This document shows positions 33,472 through 41,566 of a DNA stretch of 64,000 nucleotides, in pieces. The notes under the pieces were generated by a model, which saw only the letters and a list, made by a program, of their open reading frames with translations, did no database searches and had not been told where the DNA came from. The translations under genes were made by a program, and so were the position numbers. The DNA comes from Bacteroidia bacterium 43-41 (GTDB taxonomy: Bacteria > Bacteroidota > Bacteroidia > Bacteroidales > Dysgonomonadaceae), in NCBI GenBank assembly GCA_001898165.1, contig MKTD01000011.1, positions 1 through 64,000 of the forward strand. Reading direction: 5' to 3'. Each line of letters begins with the position of its first letter. The first letter of the stretch is position 1.

Positions 33472-34030
33472 CTTGGCAATGCATATGATGGATATCGTCC
33501 AGAATTCCATTCGGGCAAACGCAACGAAGATAGATATCGGATTCCTGGAAAACAAGCAGGATGCCACACTTACGTTCTCGGTAAAAGACAACGGTTCGGG
33601 AATGGCACCGGAAACGGTGGCGAAACTGGAAAACCCGTTCTTTACCACGAGGACTACCCGAAGGGTCGGCCTGGGAGTACCGTTCCTGAAAATGTCGAGC
33701 AGGCAGGCAGGCGGTTCTTTGAAAATACAATCGGAACCGGGAGCCGGAACCACGATTGAGGCGGTTTACAAAACCGATAATCCCGATTGCCTTCCGTTGG
33801 GTGACTTAGGCGGATATCTGGTTTTGTTGCTGATCGCCAATCCCGGAATTCATTTCAGCTTTCAATATAAAATAGATGAAAGTGAATTTTCGCTCGATAC
33901 CAAAGAGTTGGAAGAGCAGGGGATTACGGAATTGTCGAAAAATGAAATGGCCCCGGCCGTAAAAGAATATATCAATGAAAATTTGAAAGAATTATATGTG
34001 AACAGAAACAGGGAGAGTTATTTGTGTTGA
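33464..34030 (+). CDS. Stand-alone GHKL ATPase, histidine-kinase-like
   Basis: From the ATG at 33464 (MVDLAMHMMDIVQNSIRANA) the product is about 188 residues. It is a GHKL ATPase domain with no phosphoacceptor or sensor region: N-box DIVQNSIRANATKIDI, G1 VKDNGSGMAPETVAKL, the F-box-like FFTTRTTRR, then RVGLGVPFLKMSSRQAGGSL and SEPGAGTTIEA. The rest (ELEEQGITELSKNEMAPAVK) is a helical tail. The frame is open from 33398, but that part lies inside the PHP gene and is not used. It is followed by 46 bp before the HndB-like gene. A partner of the RsbW-like ATPase at 30594 may exist; unproven. Confidence 0.82.
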   Translation: MVDLAMHMMDIVQNSIRANATKIDIGFLENKQDATLTFSVKDNGSGMAPETVAKLENPFFTTRTTRRVGLGVPFLKMSSRQAGGSLKIQSEPGAGTTIEAVYKTDNPDCLPLGDLGGYLVLLLIANPGIHFSFQYKIDESEFSLDTKELEEQGITELSKNEMAPAVKEYINENLKELYVNRNRESYLC

Positions 34031-34076
34031 GAAGAGTAAAGAACAAAGATAAAAGATAATCTAAAAATTAACTATT

Positions 34077-34475
34077 ATGGCAGAAATTAAGACATTGGCT
34101 GACCTGAAACGCAAACAGGAAGAAGTCAAAACTCAGATCGACCTGAGGGATAAGGCCGAAAATCCCGGGTCGCAGGTGCAGGTGAAAGTGGCGATGGCCA
34201 CTTGCGGTATTGCCTCGGGAGCGAAAAACGTGATGGATTTTTTCGTGCGCGAATTGCCCAAGCGCGGTATCGGAGCCGTTGTAACGCAAACCGGCTGTAT
34301 GGGCTATTGCTTTGCGGAACCTACCGTGGAGATCACCATTCCCGGAAAAGATCCGATAGTGTTCGGTTATGTCGATCCCCGGAAAGCGGATGAGATCATC
34401 GAATTCTACATCAAGCAAGGTGAACTGGTGGATGGCATTATACCTCAGAATTACAACACCATTAATCAAGACTAA
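34077..34475 (+). CDS. hndB: HndB-like thioredoxin-fold ferredoxin subunit
   Basis: A 132-residue protein with a coiled N-terminus (ADLKRKQEEVKTQIDLRDK) and a thioredoxin-like [2Fe-2S] domain. Cysteines are seen in MATCGIASGAKNV and in TGCMGYCFAEP, i.e. three rather than the usual four, as in the N-terminal domain of the system 1 flavoprotein, which also has TCGIGNGA. HndB of Desulfovibrio NADP-reducing hydrogenase has this architecture. It precedes the NuoF-like subunit by 11 bp and fits the hndB-C-D-A order of this operon. Whether it holds a full cluster is uncertain because one ligand seems missing. Confidence 0.87.
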   Translation: MAEIKTLADLKRKQEEVKTQIDLRDKAENPGSQVQVKVAMATCGIASGAKNVMDFFVRELPKRGIGAVVTQTGCMGYCFAEPTVEITIPGKDPIVFGYVDPRKADEIIEFYIKQGELVDGIIPQNYNTINQD

Positions 34476-34486
34476 AATTATTTTTT

Positions 34487-36307
34487 ATGAGTCAGTACAA
34501 AATACACATGCTCGTTTGTGCGGGAACCGGTTGTCAGTCGTCGCAAAGCGGACTGATTTACGAAATGCTGCAAGATGAACTGGAGCGAAAGGGTTTGAGA
34601 GATGATGTCCAAGTCATTAAAACCGGATGTTTTGGATTTTGCGAGAAAGGGCCTATTGTGAAAATACTTCCCGATAACACTTTCTATACGCAGGTAAAAC
34701 CCGAAGATGTTCGGGAAATTGTTGATGAACATATCATTAAAGGGCGTAGTGTTCATCGTTTGCTCTATCTGGATCCTGAAACCGAAGAACACGTCCTGGA
34801 TTCGAAACACATGGGATTTTATAAAAAACAGCTTCGTATCGCACTACGGAATTGCGGAACTATCGATCCCGAAAACATAGACGAATCCATTGCCCGGGAT
34901 GCTTATCAGGCATTGGGAATGGCTTTGACGGAACTTAGCCCGCAGGAAACTATCGATATTATTAAAAGATCGGGGCTGCGCGGGCGTGGTGGCGCCGGTT
35001 TCCCAACTGGAATTAAATGGGAGATCGCCAGCAAGAATGATGCAGGCCAGAAATACGTGGTATGTAATGCCGACGAAGGCGACCCGGGTGCATTTATGGA
35101 CCGTTCGATCCTCGAGGGCGATCCGCACAGCATTCTCGAGGCAATGGCTATCTGCGGATACTGCATAGGTGCAACCAAAGGATTGATCTACATCAGGGCG
35201 GAATATCCATTGGCTATCAAACGCCTGAAAATTGCTATAAACCAGGCACGCGAATACGGCTTGCTGGGCGAACATATTTTGGGAACCGATTTCAGTTTCG
35301 ATATCAATCTCCGTTACGGTGCAGGTGCATTTGTTTGCGGTGAAGAGACTTCGCTTATCCACTCCATGGAGGGAAAGCGCGGCGAGCCTACCAATAAACC
35401 GCCGTTCCCGGCACAAAAAGGATATTTGGGAAAACCTACCAACGTGAACAACGTGGAAACATTCGCCAATATTCCGGTTATCCTGTTAAAGGGCGCGGAA
35501 TGGTTTTCTTCCATTGGAACCGAAAAATCGAAAGGGACGAAAGTATTTGCCCTTGCCGGAAAAATCAATAACGTCGGATTGATTGAAGTACCGATGGGAA
35601 TTACGCTTCGCGAGATTATTTACGAAATAGGCGGCGGCATCAAGGGGGGTAAAAAATTCAAAGCAGTGCAGACCGGAGGCCCGTCGGGCGGGTGCTTAAC
35701 TGAAAAACACTTAGATACACCTATCGATTATGAAAGCCTTACAGCCGCAGGCTCCATGATGGGGTCGGGCGGCATGATCGTGCTCGATGAAGACGATTGT
35801 ATGGTTTCCGTAGCGAAATTTTACCTCGATTTCATTGTGGAGGAATCGTGCGGGAAATGTGCTCCCTGCCGTATCGGGAACAAGCGCTTGTACGAAACGC
35901 TAGAGCGGATTTGCGACGGAAAAGGGACCGAGGAAGATTTGGAAAAACTCTATAATCTTTCCAACGTAATTAAAGATACATCATTGTGCGGGCTGGGACA
36001 AACTTCTCCCAATCCTGTGCTATCGACCCTGAATAATTTTTATGACGAGTACAAAGAGCACGTTTTTGATAAAAAATGCCGGTCGGGTAAATGCAAGAAC
36101 CTGTTGTATTATGTCATTGATGATGAAAACTGTGTCGGATGCATGGCTTGCGTGCGGTCTTGTCCCGTTAACGCCATCACCGGAGCAAAGAAACAGACTC
36201 ATTACATCCATCAGGATAAGTGCATTAAGTGTGGCGCTTGTATGCAAAAATGCCAATTCGATGCTATCAGCCTGAAGTCGGATTACAGGGTATCGGTGGA
36301 ATCATAG
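34487..36307 (+). CDS. hndC: NuoF/HndC-like flavoprotein subunit of hydrogenase 2
   Basis: A 606-residue flavoprotein. Residues about 5-90 form a thioredoxin-like [2Fe-2S] domain with four Cys (VCAGTGCQSSQ, KTGCFGFCEKGP). The NuoF core has the FMN loop LRGRGGAGFPTGIKWE, the NAD-binding YGAGAFVCGEETSLIHSMEG and ESCGKCAPCRIG ... TSLCGLGQ for a [4Fe-4S]. Unlike the system 1 protein, it ends with two ferredoxin-type [4Fe-4S] motifs (CVGCMACVRSCPVNAI and CIKCGACMQKCQFDAI), as in ordinary HydB of bifurcating hydrogenases. It would oxidise NADH and pass electrons to the [2Fe-2S] and HydA domains. It lies 11 bp after the HndB-like gene. Confidence 0.95.
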   Translation: MSQYKIHMLVCAGTGCQSSQSGLIYEMLQDELERKGLRDDVQVIKTGCFGFCEKGPIVKILPDNTFYTQVKPEDVREIVDEHIIKGRSVHRLLYLDPETEEHVLDSKHMGFYKKQLRIALRNCGTIDPENIDESIARDAYQALGMALTELSPQETIDIIKRSGLRGRGGAGFPTGIKWEIASKNDAGQKYVVCNADEGDPGAFMDRSILEGDPHSILEAMAICGYCIGATKGLIYIRAEYPLAIKRLKIAINQAREYGLLGEHILGTDFSFDINLRYGAGAFVCGEETSLIHSMEGKRGEPTNKPPFPAQKGYLGKPTNVNNVETFANIPVILLKGAEWFSSIGTEKSKGTKVFALAGKINNVGLIEVPMGITLREIIYEIGGGIKGGKKFKAVQTGGPSGGCLTEKHLDTPIDYESLTAAGSMMGSGGMIVLDEDDCMVSVAKFYLDFIVEESCGKCAPCRIGNKRLYETLERICDGKGTEEDLEKLYNLSNVIKDTSLCGLGQTSPNPVLSTLNNFYDEYKEHVFDKKCRSGKCKNLLYYVIDDENCVGCMACVRSCPVNAITGAKKQTHYIHQDKCIKCGACMQKCQFDAISLKSDYRVSVES

Positions 36308-36372
36308 GTATCGGATATCAGACAACAGACTCAAACAGTTTGAAATCTAACATCTAAAAAAACAAAAAGAAA

Positions 36373-38148
36373 ATGATTAAACTTACAATAGACAACAAGA
36401 CAATAGAGGTAGAACCGGGAACTACTATATTAAAGGCAGCCCGGCAAGCAGGTATAGAAATTCCGACGCTTTGCCACTTTGAGATGTGCGATATGGGCAT
36501 AGAAAATAAACCCGGCGGATGCCGTATTTGCGTGGTGGAAGTGGAAGGACGCAGAAACCTGGCTCCATCGTGTATAACCGAGGCGCAAAACGGAATGGTC
36601 ATAAATACGCACAATATCCGTGTGTTGAACGCACGAAAAACCGTTCTTAAACTGATCATCTCAGACCATCCGTTCGATTGTCTCGTATGTGCAAAATCGG
36701 GACATTGCGAATTGCAGCACCTGGCTACGCAATTTGGTATCAGGAGCCTTCCTTATGAGGGAGAACAATCGCATTACAGGAAAGATACCTCCCCTTCCAT
36801 CATTCGCGATGTGGATAAATGTATCATGTGCCGCCGTTGCGAAATGGTTTGTAACGAAGTGCAAACCGTAGGTGCCCTCTCGGCGGTGAACCGCGGATTT
36901 ATGGCGGTGGTAGCGCCCGCTTTCGAAATGAACCTCGAAAATTCACCCTGCACGTACTGCGGGCAGTGTGTTTCGGTTTGCCCAACCGGAGCGCTCACCG
37001 AGGTGGACCACAGCAACGAGGTGATACGTGCATTATCGAATCCGAAAAAAACTGTGGTGGTGCAGACCGCACCGGCCGTGCGGGCAGCCCTGGGCGAAGA
37101 ATTTGGGCTGGAGCCGGGAACGTTGGTAACCGGGAAACTGGTCGCCGCACTCCGCCGGCTCGGCTTCGATTATGTTTTCGATACCGATTTCAGCGCCGAC
37201 CTGACCATCATGGAGGAGGGGACAGAGTTGCTGAACCGTATAAAAGGGCATTTAGCCGGAGACCCTAACGTGCGGATCCCGTTGTTGACCTCGTGCTGCC
37301 CGGGTTGGGTAAATTTCTTCGAACATAATTTCCCCGATCTGCTGGATGTTCCTTCATCCGCAAAATCGCCGCAACAGATGTTTGGTGCGATTGCTAAATC
37401 CTATTTTGCCGATAAGATCGGCGTGAACCGCAAGGATATGATCGTGGTTTCCATTATGCCTTGCTTGGCCAAGAAATACGAATGCCAGCGCGACGAATTT
37501 AAGGTGGACGGCAATCCCGATGTGGATTATTCCATTTCTACACGCGAACTGGCTGCTCTCATCAAGCAGGCGAATATCGACTTCCTGGAACTGCCCGACG
37601 AAGACTATGACGATCCTCTCGGCGAATCGTCCGGCGCAGGCGTTATTTTCGGGAATACCGGAGGCGTTATCGAGGCCGCCTGCCGTACGGCTTACGAGCT
37701 TTATACGGGTAAAACGCTCGATAAAGTGGAGTTCAGCGAATTGCGCGGTATGGAGGGTATCCGTTCCGCGACGGTGGATTTCGACGGTTTGGAACTCAAT
37801 ATAGGCATTGCTCACGGACTGGGGAATGCCCGTAAGTTGCTGGACGAAGTGCGTGCCGGAAAATCGCAATATCATGCCATCGAAATTATGGCGTGTCCCG
37901 GCGGATGTATCAGCGGTGGCGGCCAGCCCTATACCCACCTGAAGGAAGAGGTGCTGATGAAACGCACCGCGGCCCTTTACACGGAAGATGAGCGCAAGAC
38001 CATTCGTAAATCGCACGAAAACCCGTCGATCATCAAGCTCTATAAAGAGTATCTCGGCGAACCGGGCAGCCATCGGGCACACAGCCTGCTGCACACGGAA
38101 TATTTCCCGAAGAGCAATGAAGTTACCATTACGTTGAACAATCATTAA
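36373..38148 (+). CDS. hndD: [FeFe]-hydrogenase catalytic subunit HndD/HydA, system 2
   Basis: A 591-residue hydrogenase with canonical H-cluster motifs: TSCCPGWVNFFE (L1, about 307-318), SIMPCLAKKYECQRDE (L2) and EIMACPGGCISGGGQPY (L3). The N-terminal modules are [2Fe-2S] (LCHFEMCDMG, GGCRICVVEV, APSCIT), a His-Cys3 [4Fe-4S] (HPFDCLVCAKSGHCELQ) and two [4Fe-4S] (CIMCRRCEMVCNEVQ, CTYCGQCVSVCPTGAL). It keeps the two Cys that the system 1 paralogue lacks at L1, and shares the small-subunit C-terminus (RKSHENPSI, LLHTEYF). The two HydA proteins align end to end, so they derive from a duplication or a shared transfer. Follows the flavoprotein by 65 bp. Confidence 0.97.
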   Translation: MIKLTIDNKTIEVEPGTTILKAARQAGIEIPTLCHFEMCDMGIENKPGGCRICVVEVEGRRNLAPSCITEAQNGMVINTHNIRVLNARKTVLKLIISDHPFDCLVCAKSGHCELQHLATQFGIRSLPYEGEQSHYRKDTSPSIIRDVDKCIMCRRCEMVCNEVQTVGALSAVNRGFMAVVAPAFEMNLENSPCTYCGQCVSVCPTGALTEVDHSNEVIRALSNPKKTVVVQTAPAVRAALGEEFGLEPGTLVTGKLVAALRRLGFDYVFDTDFSADLTIMEEGTELLNRIKGHLAGDPNVRIPLLTSCCPGWVNFFEHNFPDLLDVPSSAKSPQQMFGAIAKSYFADKIGVNRKDMIVVSIMPCLAKKYECQRDEFKVDGNPDVDYSISTRELAALIKQANIDFLELPDEDYDDPLGESSGAGVIFGNTGGVIEAACRTAYELYTGKTLDKVEFSELRGMEGIRSATVDFDGLELNIGIAHGLGNARKLLDEVRAGKSQYHAIEIMACPGGCISGGGQPYTHLKEEVLMKRTAALYTEDERKTIRKSHENPSIIKLYKEYLGEPGSHRAHSLLHTEYFPKSNEVTITLNNH

Positions 38149-38158
38149 AGAAGAAGAT

Positions 38159-38704
38159 ATGAGCCAGAAAACAGATATAGCGCCGGAAGTATTCCAATAT
38201 ATGCCCGACGAAAGAGAAGTGCTGAAAGTGAAAGTAAATCTGCCACAAAGCAAAATAGATACCATCGACCGGATCTGCGAGTCGTTCGATAATGATCCCG
38301 GTGAGCTGATCAATGTGCTGCACGAAGCGCAACACGAATTTGGCTATCTGCCGGCTGAGGTACAGGATGTTATTGCGCATAACCTAAAGATCCCCGTAGC
38401 GCAAGTGTATGGAGTGGTAACTTTTTACACCTATTTCACCATGGTTCCCAAAGGCGAGTTCCCCATCTCCATTTGTACGGGAACAGCCTGTTATGTGCGC
38501 GGTGCGGAAAAGGTCCTCGAAGAATTCAAGAAAGAACTGAACTTAAAAGTGGGTGAAACCACGCCGGACGGTAAATTCTCCATCAACTGCCTGCGTTGCG
38601 TGGGCGCATGCGGGTTGGCTCCGGTGGTGCTGGTCGGCGAACGGGTTTACGGACGTGTCTCACCCGACGGAGTGAAGAATATTTTAGATGAGTACAGAAA
38701 GTAG
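38159..38704 (+). CDS. hndA: NuoE/HndA-like [2Fe-2S] subunit of hydrogenase 2
   Basis: A 181-residue 24-kDa-type subunit: NLPQSKIDTIDRICESFDN, then ELINVLHEAQHEFGYLPAEV, then IPVAQVYGVVTFYTYFTMVP and the ferredoxin-like domain ICTGTACYVRGAEKVLEEF and NCLRCVGACGLAPVVLVGERVY, with two Cys pairs for one [2Fe-2S]. This is the NuoE/HydC counterpart of the system 1 protein, and completes the four-gene hndB-C-D-A set. The stop TAG ends at 38704 and the convergent methionine gamma-lyase gene ends at 38706, leaving a 1-nt gap and no room for a private terminator. Confidence 0.94.
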   Translation: MSQKTDIAPEVFQYMPDEREVLKVKVNLPQSKIDTIDRICESFDNDPGELINVLHEAQHEFGYLPAEVQDVIAHNLKIPVAQVYGVVTFYTYFTMVPKGEFPISICTGTACYVRGAEKVLEEFKKELNLKVGETTPDGKFSINCLRCVGACGLAPVVLVGERVYGRVSPDGVKNILDEYRK

Positions 38705-38705
38705 G

Positions 38706-39905
38706 CTATATCAGTTGGTCCAATCCCTGCTTTAAGTCGGCAATAATGTCTTCTACATTCTCCAATCCCACAGAGAGGCGGATAAGCCCGTCGCTGATAT
38801 TGCTTGCCAAGCGTTCTTCGGGTGAATAGGCGGAGTGAGTCATGCTGGCCGGATGCTGGATGAGCGTCTCGGCATCTCCTAAGCTTACCGAAATAGATAG
38901 AAGCTGCAGATTATTGAGAAGTTTTTTACCGGCCGCCATACCTCCTTTTACTTCAAAAGAGATGATGGCTCCCGGTAAAGACATCTGCTTTTTCGCCAGT
39001 TCAAACTGAGGGAATGATGCTAACCCGGGGAATAAAACCGTTTCAACAGCAGCATGCCTTTCAAGGAACTCAGCCACTTCCTGTGCGTTCCGACAATGTT
39101 TCTCCATTCTTATTTCGAGCGTCTTGAGCCCGCGTGCAATCAGAAAAGCATCGAAAGGGCTCAGGGTGGCTCCCGTCATGTCTTTCATCCCGACGAACCG
39201 GACCCTGTTGATATATTCTTTCTTTCCGATAACAAATCCTGCTATAACATCGCCGTGGCCGTTAAGGTATTTTGTTGCCGAATGTACCACAACATCAGCG
39301 CCCCATTCTATCGGACGTGTGATATATGGAGTGGAAAAAGTGTTATCGACCATCAAAATACAATCGGCTTTTTTGTGGACTATCTCTGCAATTGACTTTA
39401 AATCTGCGATATAAAGATTCGGATTAGCAGGTGTTTCCAGGTACACCAGCTTGGTAGTAGGGCGCATAGCCGATTCAATGTTCTTAGGATCACGGATATC
39501 AACAAACGATACGTCAATCCCATACCTGTTAATTCCGTGATTCAGAAATGCAAAAGTGCATCCGTAAAGCGTTTTTGAGGCGATAATGTGATCACCTTGT
39601 TCCACACACGACCAAATGGCCGACGTGATGGCTCCCATTCCCGAAGCTGCAGAAACACAAGCTTCTCCACCTTCCAGCAACCGGACTTTTTCTTCCACCG
39701 AGGTGGAGGTGGGATTGCCTAAACGGGTGTAAATATATCCTTCTTCTTCCTGTGTGAAACGACGCCCGCCCTGCTCTGCTGTTTCAAAAGTAAATGCCGA
39801 GGTTTGATAAATGGGATCGCAAAGGGAGCCGAATTGATTTTTTTGACGGCCTCCATGTATGGCTTTTGTTGCGAATCCTGCTTGGTTAACTGGATAATTG
39901 TGCAT
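38706..39905 (-). CDS. megL: Methionine gamma-lyase
   Basis: A 399-residue PLP-dependent enzyme of the Cys/Met metabolism family. The catalytic Lys lies in VVHSATKYLNGHGDVIAG (about 210). Two features point to methionine gamma-lyase rather than cystathionine enzymes: Cys of TLYGCTFAFLNHG (the P. putida MGL Cys116 position) and KDMTGA in GMKDMTGATLSPFDAF (Lys240/Asp241 positions). It would split methionine to 2-oxobutyrate, ammonia and methanethiol. 2-Oxobutyrate oxidation generates reduced ferredoxin, which could feed the adjacent hydrogenases; this link is inferred. O-acetylhomoserine or cystathionine lyase activity cannot be excluded. Promoter at 39938-39945. Confidence 0.87.
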   Translation of the reverse strand: MHNYPVNQAGFATKAIHGGRQKNQFGSLCDPIYQTSAFTFETAEQGGRRFTQEEEGYIYTRLGNPTSTSVEEKVRLLEGGEACVSAASGMGAITSAIWSCVEQGDHIIASKTLYGCTFAFLNHGINRYGIDVSFVDIRDPKNIESAMRPTTKLVYLETPANPNLYIADLKSIAEIVHKKADCILMVDNTFSTPYITRPIEWGADVVVHSATKYLNGHGDVIAGFVIGKKEYINRVRFVGMKDMTGATLSPFDAFLIARGLKTLEIRMEKHCRNAQEVAEFLERHAAVETVLFPGLASFPQFELAKKQMSLPGAIISFEVKGGMAAGKKLLNNLQLLSISVSLGDAETLIQHPASMTHSAYSPEERLASNISDGLIRLSVGLENVEDIIADLKQGLDQLI

Positions 39906-39937
39906 AATTGTATTGTATTTAGATAATCAAAATCACA

Positions 39938-39945
39938 CAAATTTA
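39938..39945 (-). promoter_or_regulatory. Candidate -7 promoter element for methionine gamma-lyase gene
   Basis: The minus strand reads TAAATTTG, a full TAnnTTTG match, 32 bp upstream of the start codon at 39905. A TTTG (plus-strand CAAA at 39968-39971) lies about 22 bp further upstream as -33 candidate. It lies in a 352-bp divergent region shared with the glyA promoter. Confidence 0.6.
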
Positions 39946-40059
39946 TAACAAATTGATTAAATACTAGCAAAAAACAGGCAATTTTTTGTCACTGCTGCAA
40001 TATTAAGTCATAATGCAGGTTCTAATGGAAGAGGGTTTCTTAATCTAAAAAAATGCAAA

Positions 40060-40094
40060 TGTGTGTATGTCACACATATTTTGTTTAAATTTGC
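40060..40094 (+). promoter_or_regulatory. glyA promoter with inverted repeat over the -33 region
   Basis: ATGTGTG (40060-40066) and CACACAT (40072-40078) are perfect inverted arms with a 5-bp spacer. TAAATTTG at 40087-40094 is a full -7 match. TGTG at 40063-40066 lies 20 bp upstream, so the palindrome occupies the -33 region. The arms recall CRP/FNR-type half-sites (TGTGA/TCACA) but spacing differs; a CRP-family regulator is a guess. Confidence 0.55.
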
Positions 40095-40257
40095 AGGAAA
40101 ATATCTTAGCGAAGATTTTTTTACTACTTCTTTATATAAAAGACGAGCATGAACATCATTGCACTCCACAAGCATAATTAAATTGTCTTGGTTCTTGTGT
40201 CTTGATTCTCGGCTCTAAAAATTAAATAGTTTCTAAAACAATATAAATCAAAAATAG

Positions 40258-41538
40258 ATGAAAAGAGACACACAAATTTTCGAAATTATCGAACAGGAAA
40301 AATTGCGTCAATTAAAAGGAATAGAACTTATTGCTTCGGAGAACTTCGTGAGCGAGCAAGTGTTGCAGGCCATGGGTTCCGTCCTAACCAATAAATATGC
40401 CGAAGGTTATCCGGGCAGGCGTTACTATGGCGGTTGCGAAATGGTGGATTTAAGCGAACAATTGGCGATCGACCGCTTGAAGAAGTTGTTCAATGCCGAA
40501 TGGGCAAACGTACAACCACACTCGGGCGCACAAGCAAATGCAGCTGTTTTTCTGGCTTGCCTGAAAGCAGGAGATAAGTTTCTCGGACTCAATCTTTCGC
40601 ACGGCGGACACTTGTCGCACGGTTCACCCGTGAACTTTTCCGGTTTAATGTTTCATGCATTGGAATATAATGTTCGCGAAGACAACCAGCAAGTGGATTA
40701 CGATCAATTGGAATCGGTCGCCCGTGCCGAACACCCTAAATTAATTATCGCCGGGGCATCGGCCTATTCACGCGAATGGGATTATGCCCGTATCCGCAAA
40801 GTGGCCGACGAAATCGGCGCCATCTTTATGGTAGATATGGCACATCCTGCCGGATTAATTGCTGCCAGATTGCTGGATAATCCGCTTAAATATGCCCATG
40901 TGGTAACTTCCACAACCCATAAAACCCTTCGCGGCCCGCGCGGAGGTATTATTTTGATGGGACAGGATTTCGAAAATCCATGGGGGTTAAAAACACTGAA
41001 GGGGGAAGTAAAAATGATGTCGGCGCTTTTGGATTCGGCTGTTTTCCCGGGAATGCAGGGAGGCCCGCTGGAACACGTTATTGCTTCTAAAGCGGTATCG
41101 TTCGGCGAAGCGTTGGATCCTGAATTCAAAACGTATCAGGCGCAAGTGAAAAAGAATGCAGCCGTTATGGCGCAGGCATTTGCGGATAAAGGCTACAAAG
41201 TGGTGTCGGGAGGAACGGATAATCACATTGTTTTGGTGGATTTGCGCACCAAATTTCCAGGGCTGACCGGAAAAGTGGCTGAGAAGGTGCTCGTGGAAGC
41301 AGACATTACGACCAACAAAAACATGGTCCCGTTTGATAGCCGAAGCCCGTTTCAGACATCGGGACTGCGTTTCGGGACTCCGGCCATTACTACTCGCGGA
41401 GCAAAAGAATCGCTGATGGGTGACATTGTTGAGATGATCGATACGGTCCTTGCCGACGTGGAAAACGACAAAACGATAAAATCGGTTCGTGAAAAAGTAA
41501 ATGTTACGATGAAACAATACCCCTTGTTCGCATGGTAA
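40258..41538 (+). CDS. glyA: Serine hydroxymethyltransferase
   Basis: A 426-residue PLP enzyme interconverting serine and glycine with tetrahydrofolate. Signatures include [77 protein letters not shown] and the PLP-Lys segment [20 protein letters not shown] (about 220-240). The C-terminal part has [20 protein letters not shown]. All residues for PLP and folate binding are in place. It sits after the 352-bp divergent region, with the leader motif shared with the DRTGG gene (30228-30247 versus 40207-40226), and 28 bp upstream of recG. Confidence 0.98.
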   Translation: MKRDTQIFEIIEQEKLRQLKGIELIASENFVSEQVLQAMGSVLTNKYAEGYPGRRYYGGCEMVDLSEQLAIDRLKKLFNAEWANVQPHSGAQANAAVFLACLKAGDKFLGLNLSHGGHLSHGSPVNFSGLMFHALEYNVREDNQQVDYDQLESVARAEHPKLIIAGASAYSREWDYARIRKVADEIGAIFMVDMAHPAGLIAARLLDNPLKYAHVVTSTTHKTLRGPRGGIILMGQDFENPWGLKTLKGEVKMMSALLDSAVFPGMQGGPLEHVIASKAVSFGEALDPEFKTYQAQVKKNAAVMAQAFADKGYKVVSGGTDNHIVLVDLRTKFPGLTGKVAEKVLVEADITTNKNMVPFDSRSPFQTSGLRFGTPAITTRGAKESLMGDIVEMIDTVLADVENDKTIKSVREKVNVTMKQYPLFAW

Positions 41539-41566
41539 ATTCGTAAATTGTACCCCGCAACTTGAA

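Larger units (their letters stand above)
39906..40257. other. 352-bp divergent region between methionine gamma-lyase and glyA
   Basis: No gene is seen. The region holds the minus-strand promoter at 39938-39945, the plus-strand inverted repeat and promoter at 40060-40094, and a plus-strand leader of about 160 nt. The leader contains CT-rich words and TCTCGGCTCTAAAAATTAAA (40207-40226), which matches 17 of 20 bases of the leader in front of the DRTGG gene (30228-30247). No riboswitch fold was recognised. Confidence 0.55.

Noticed and set aside
39906-40257. Riboswitch (SAM, glycine or folate type) in the methionine gamma-lyase/glyA divergent region
   Set aside because: No conserved paired core was recognised; only promoter-like boxes and CT-rich words are seen.
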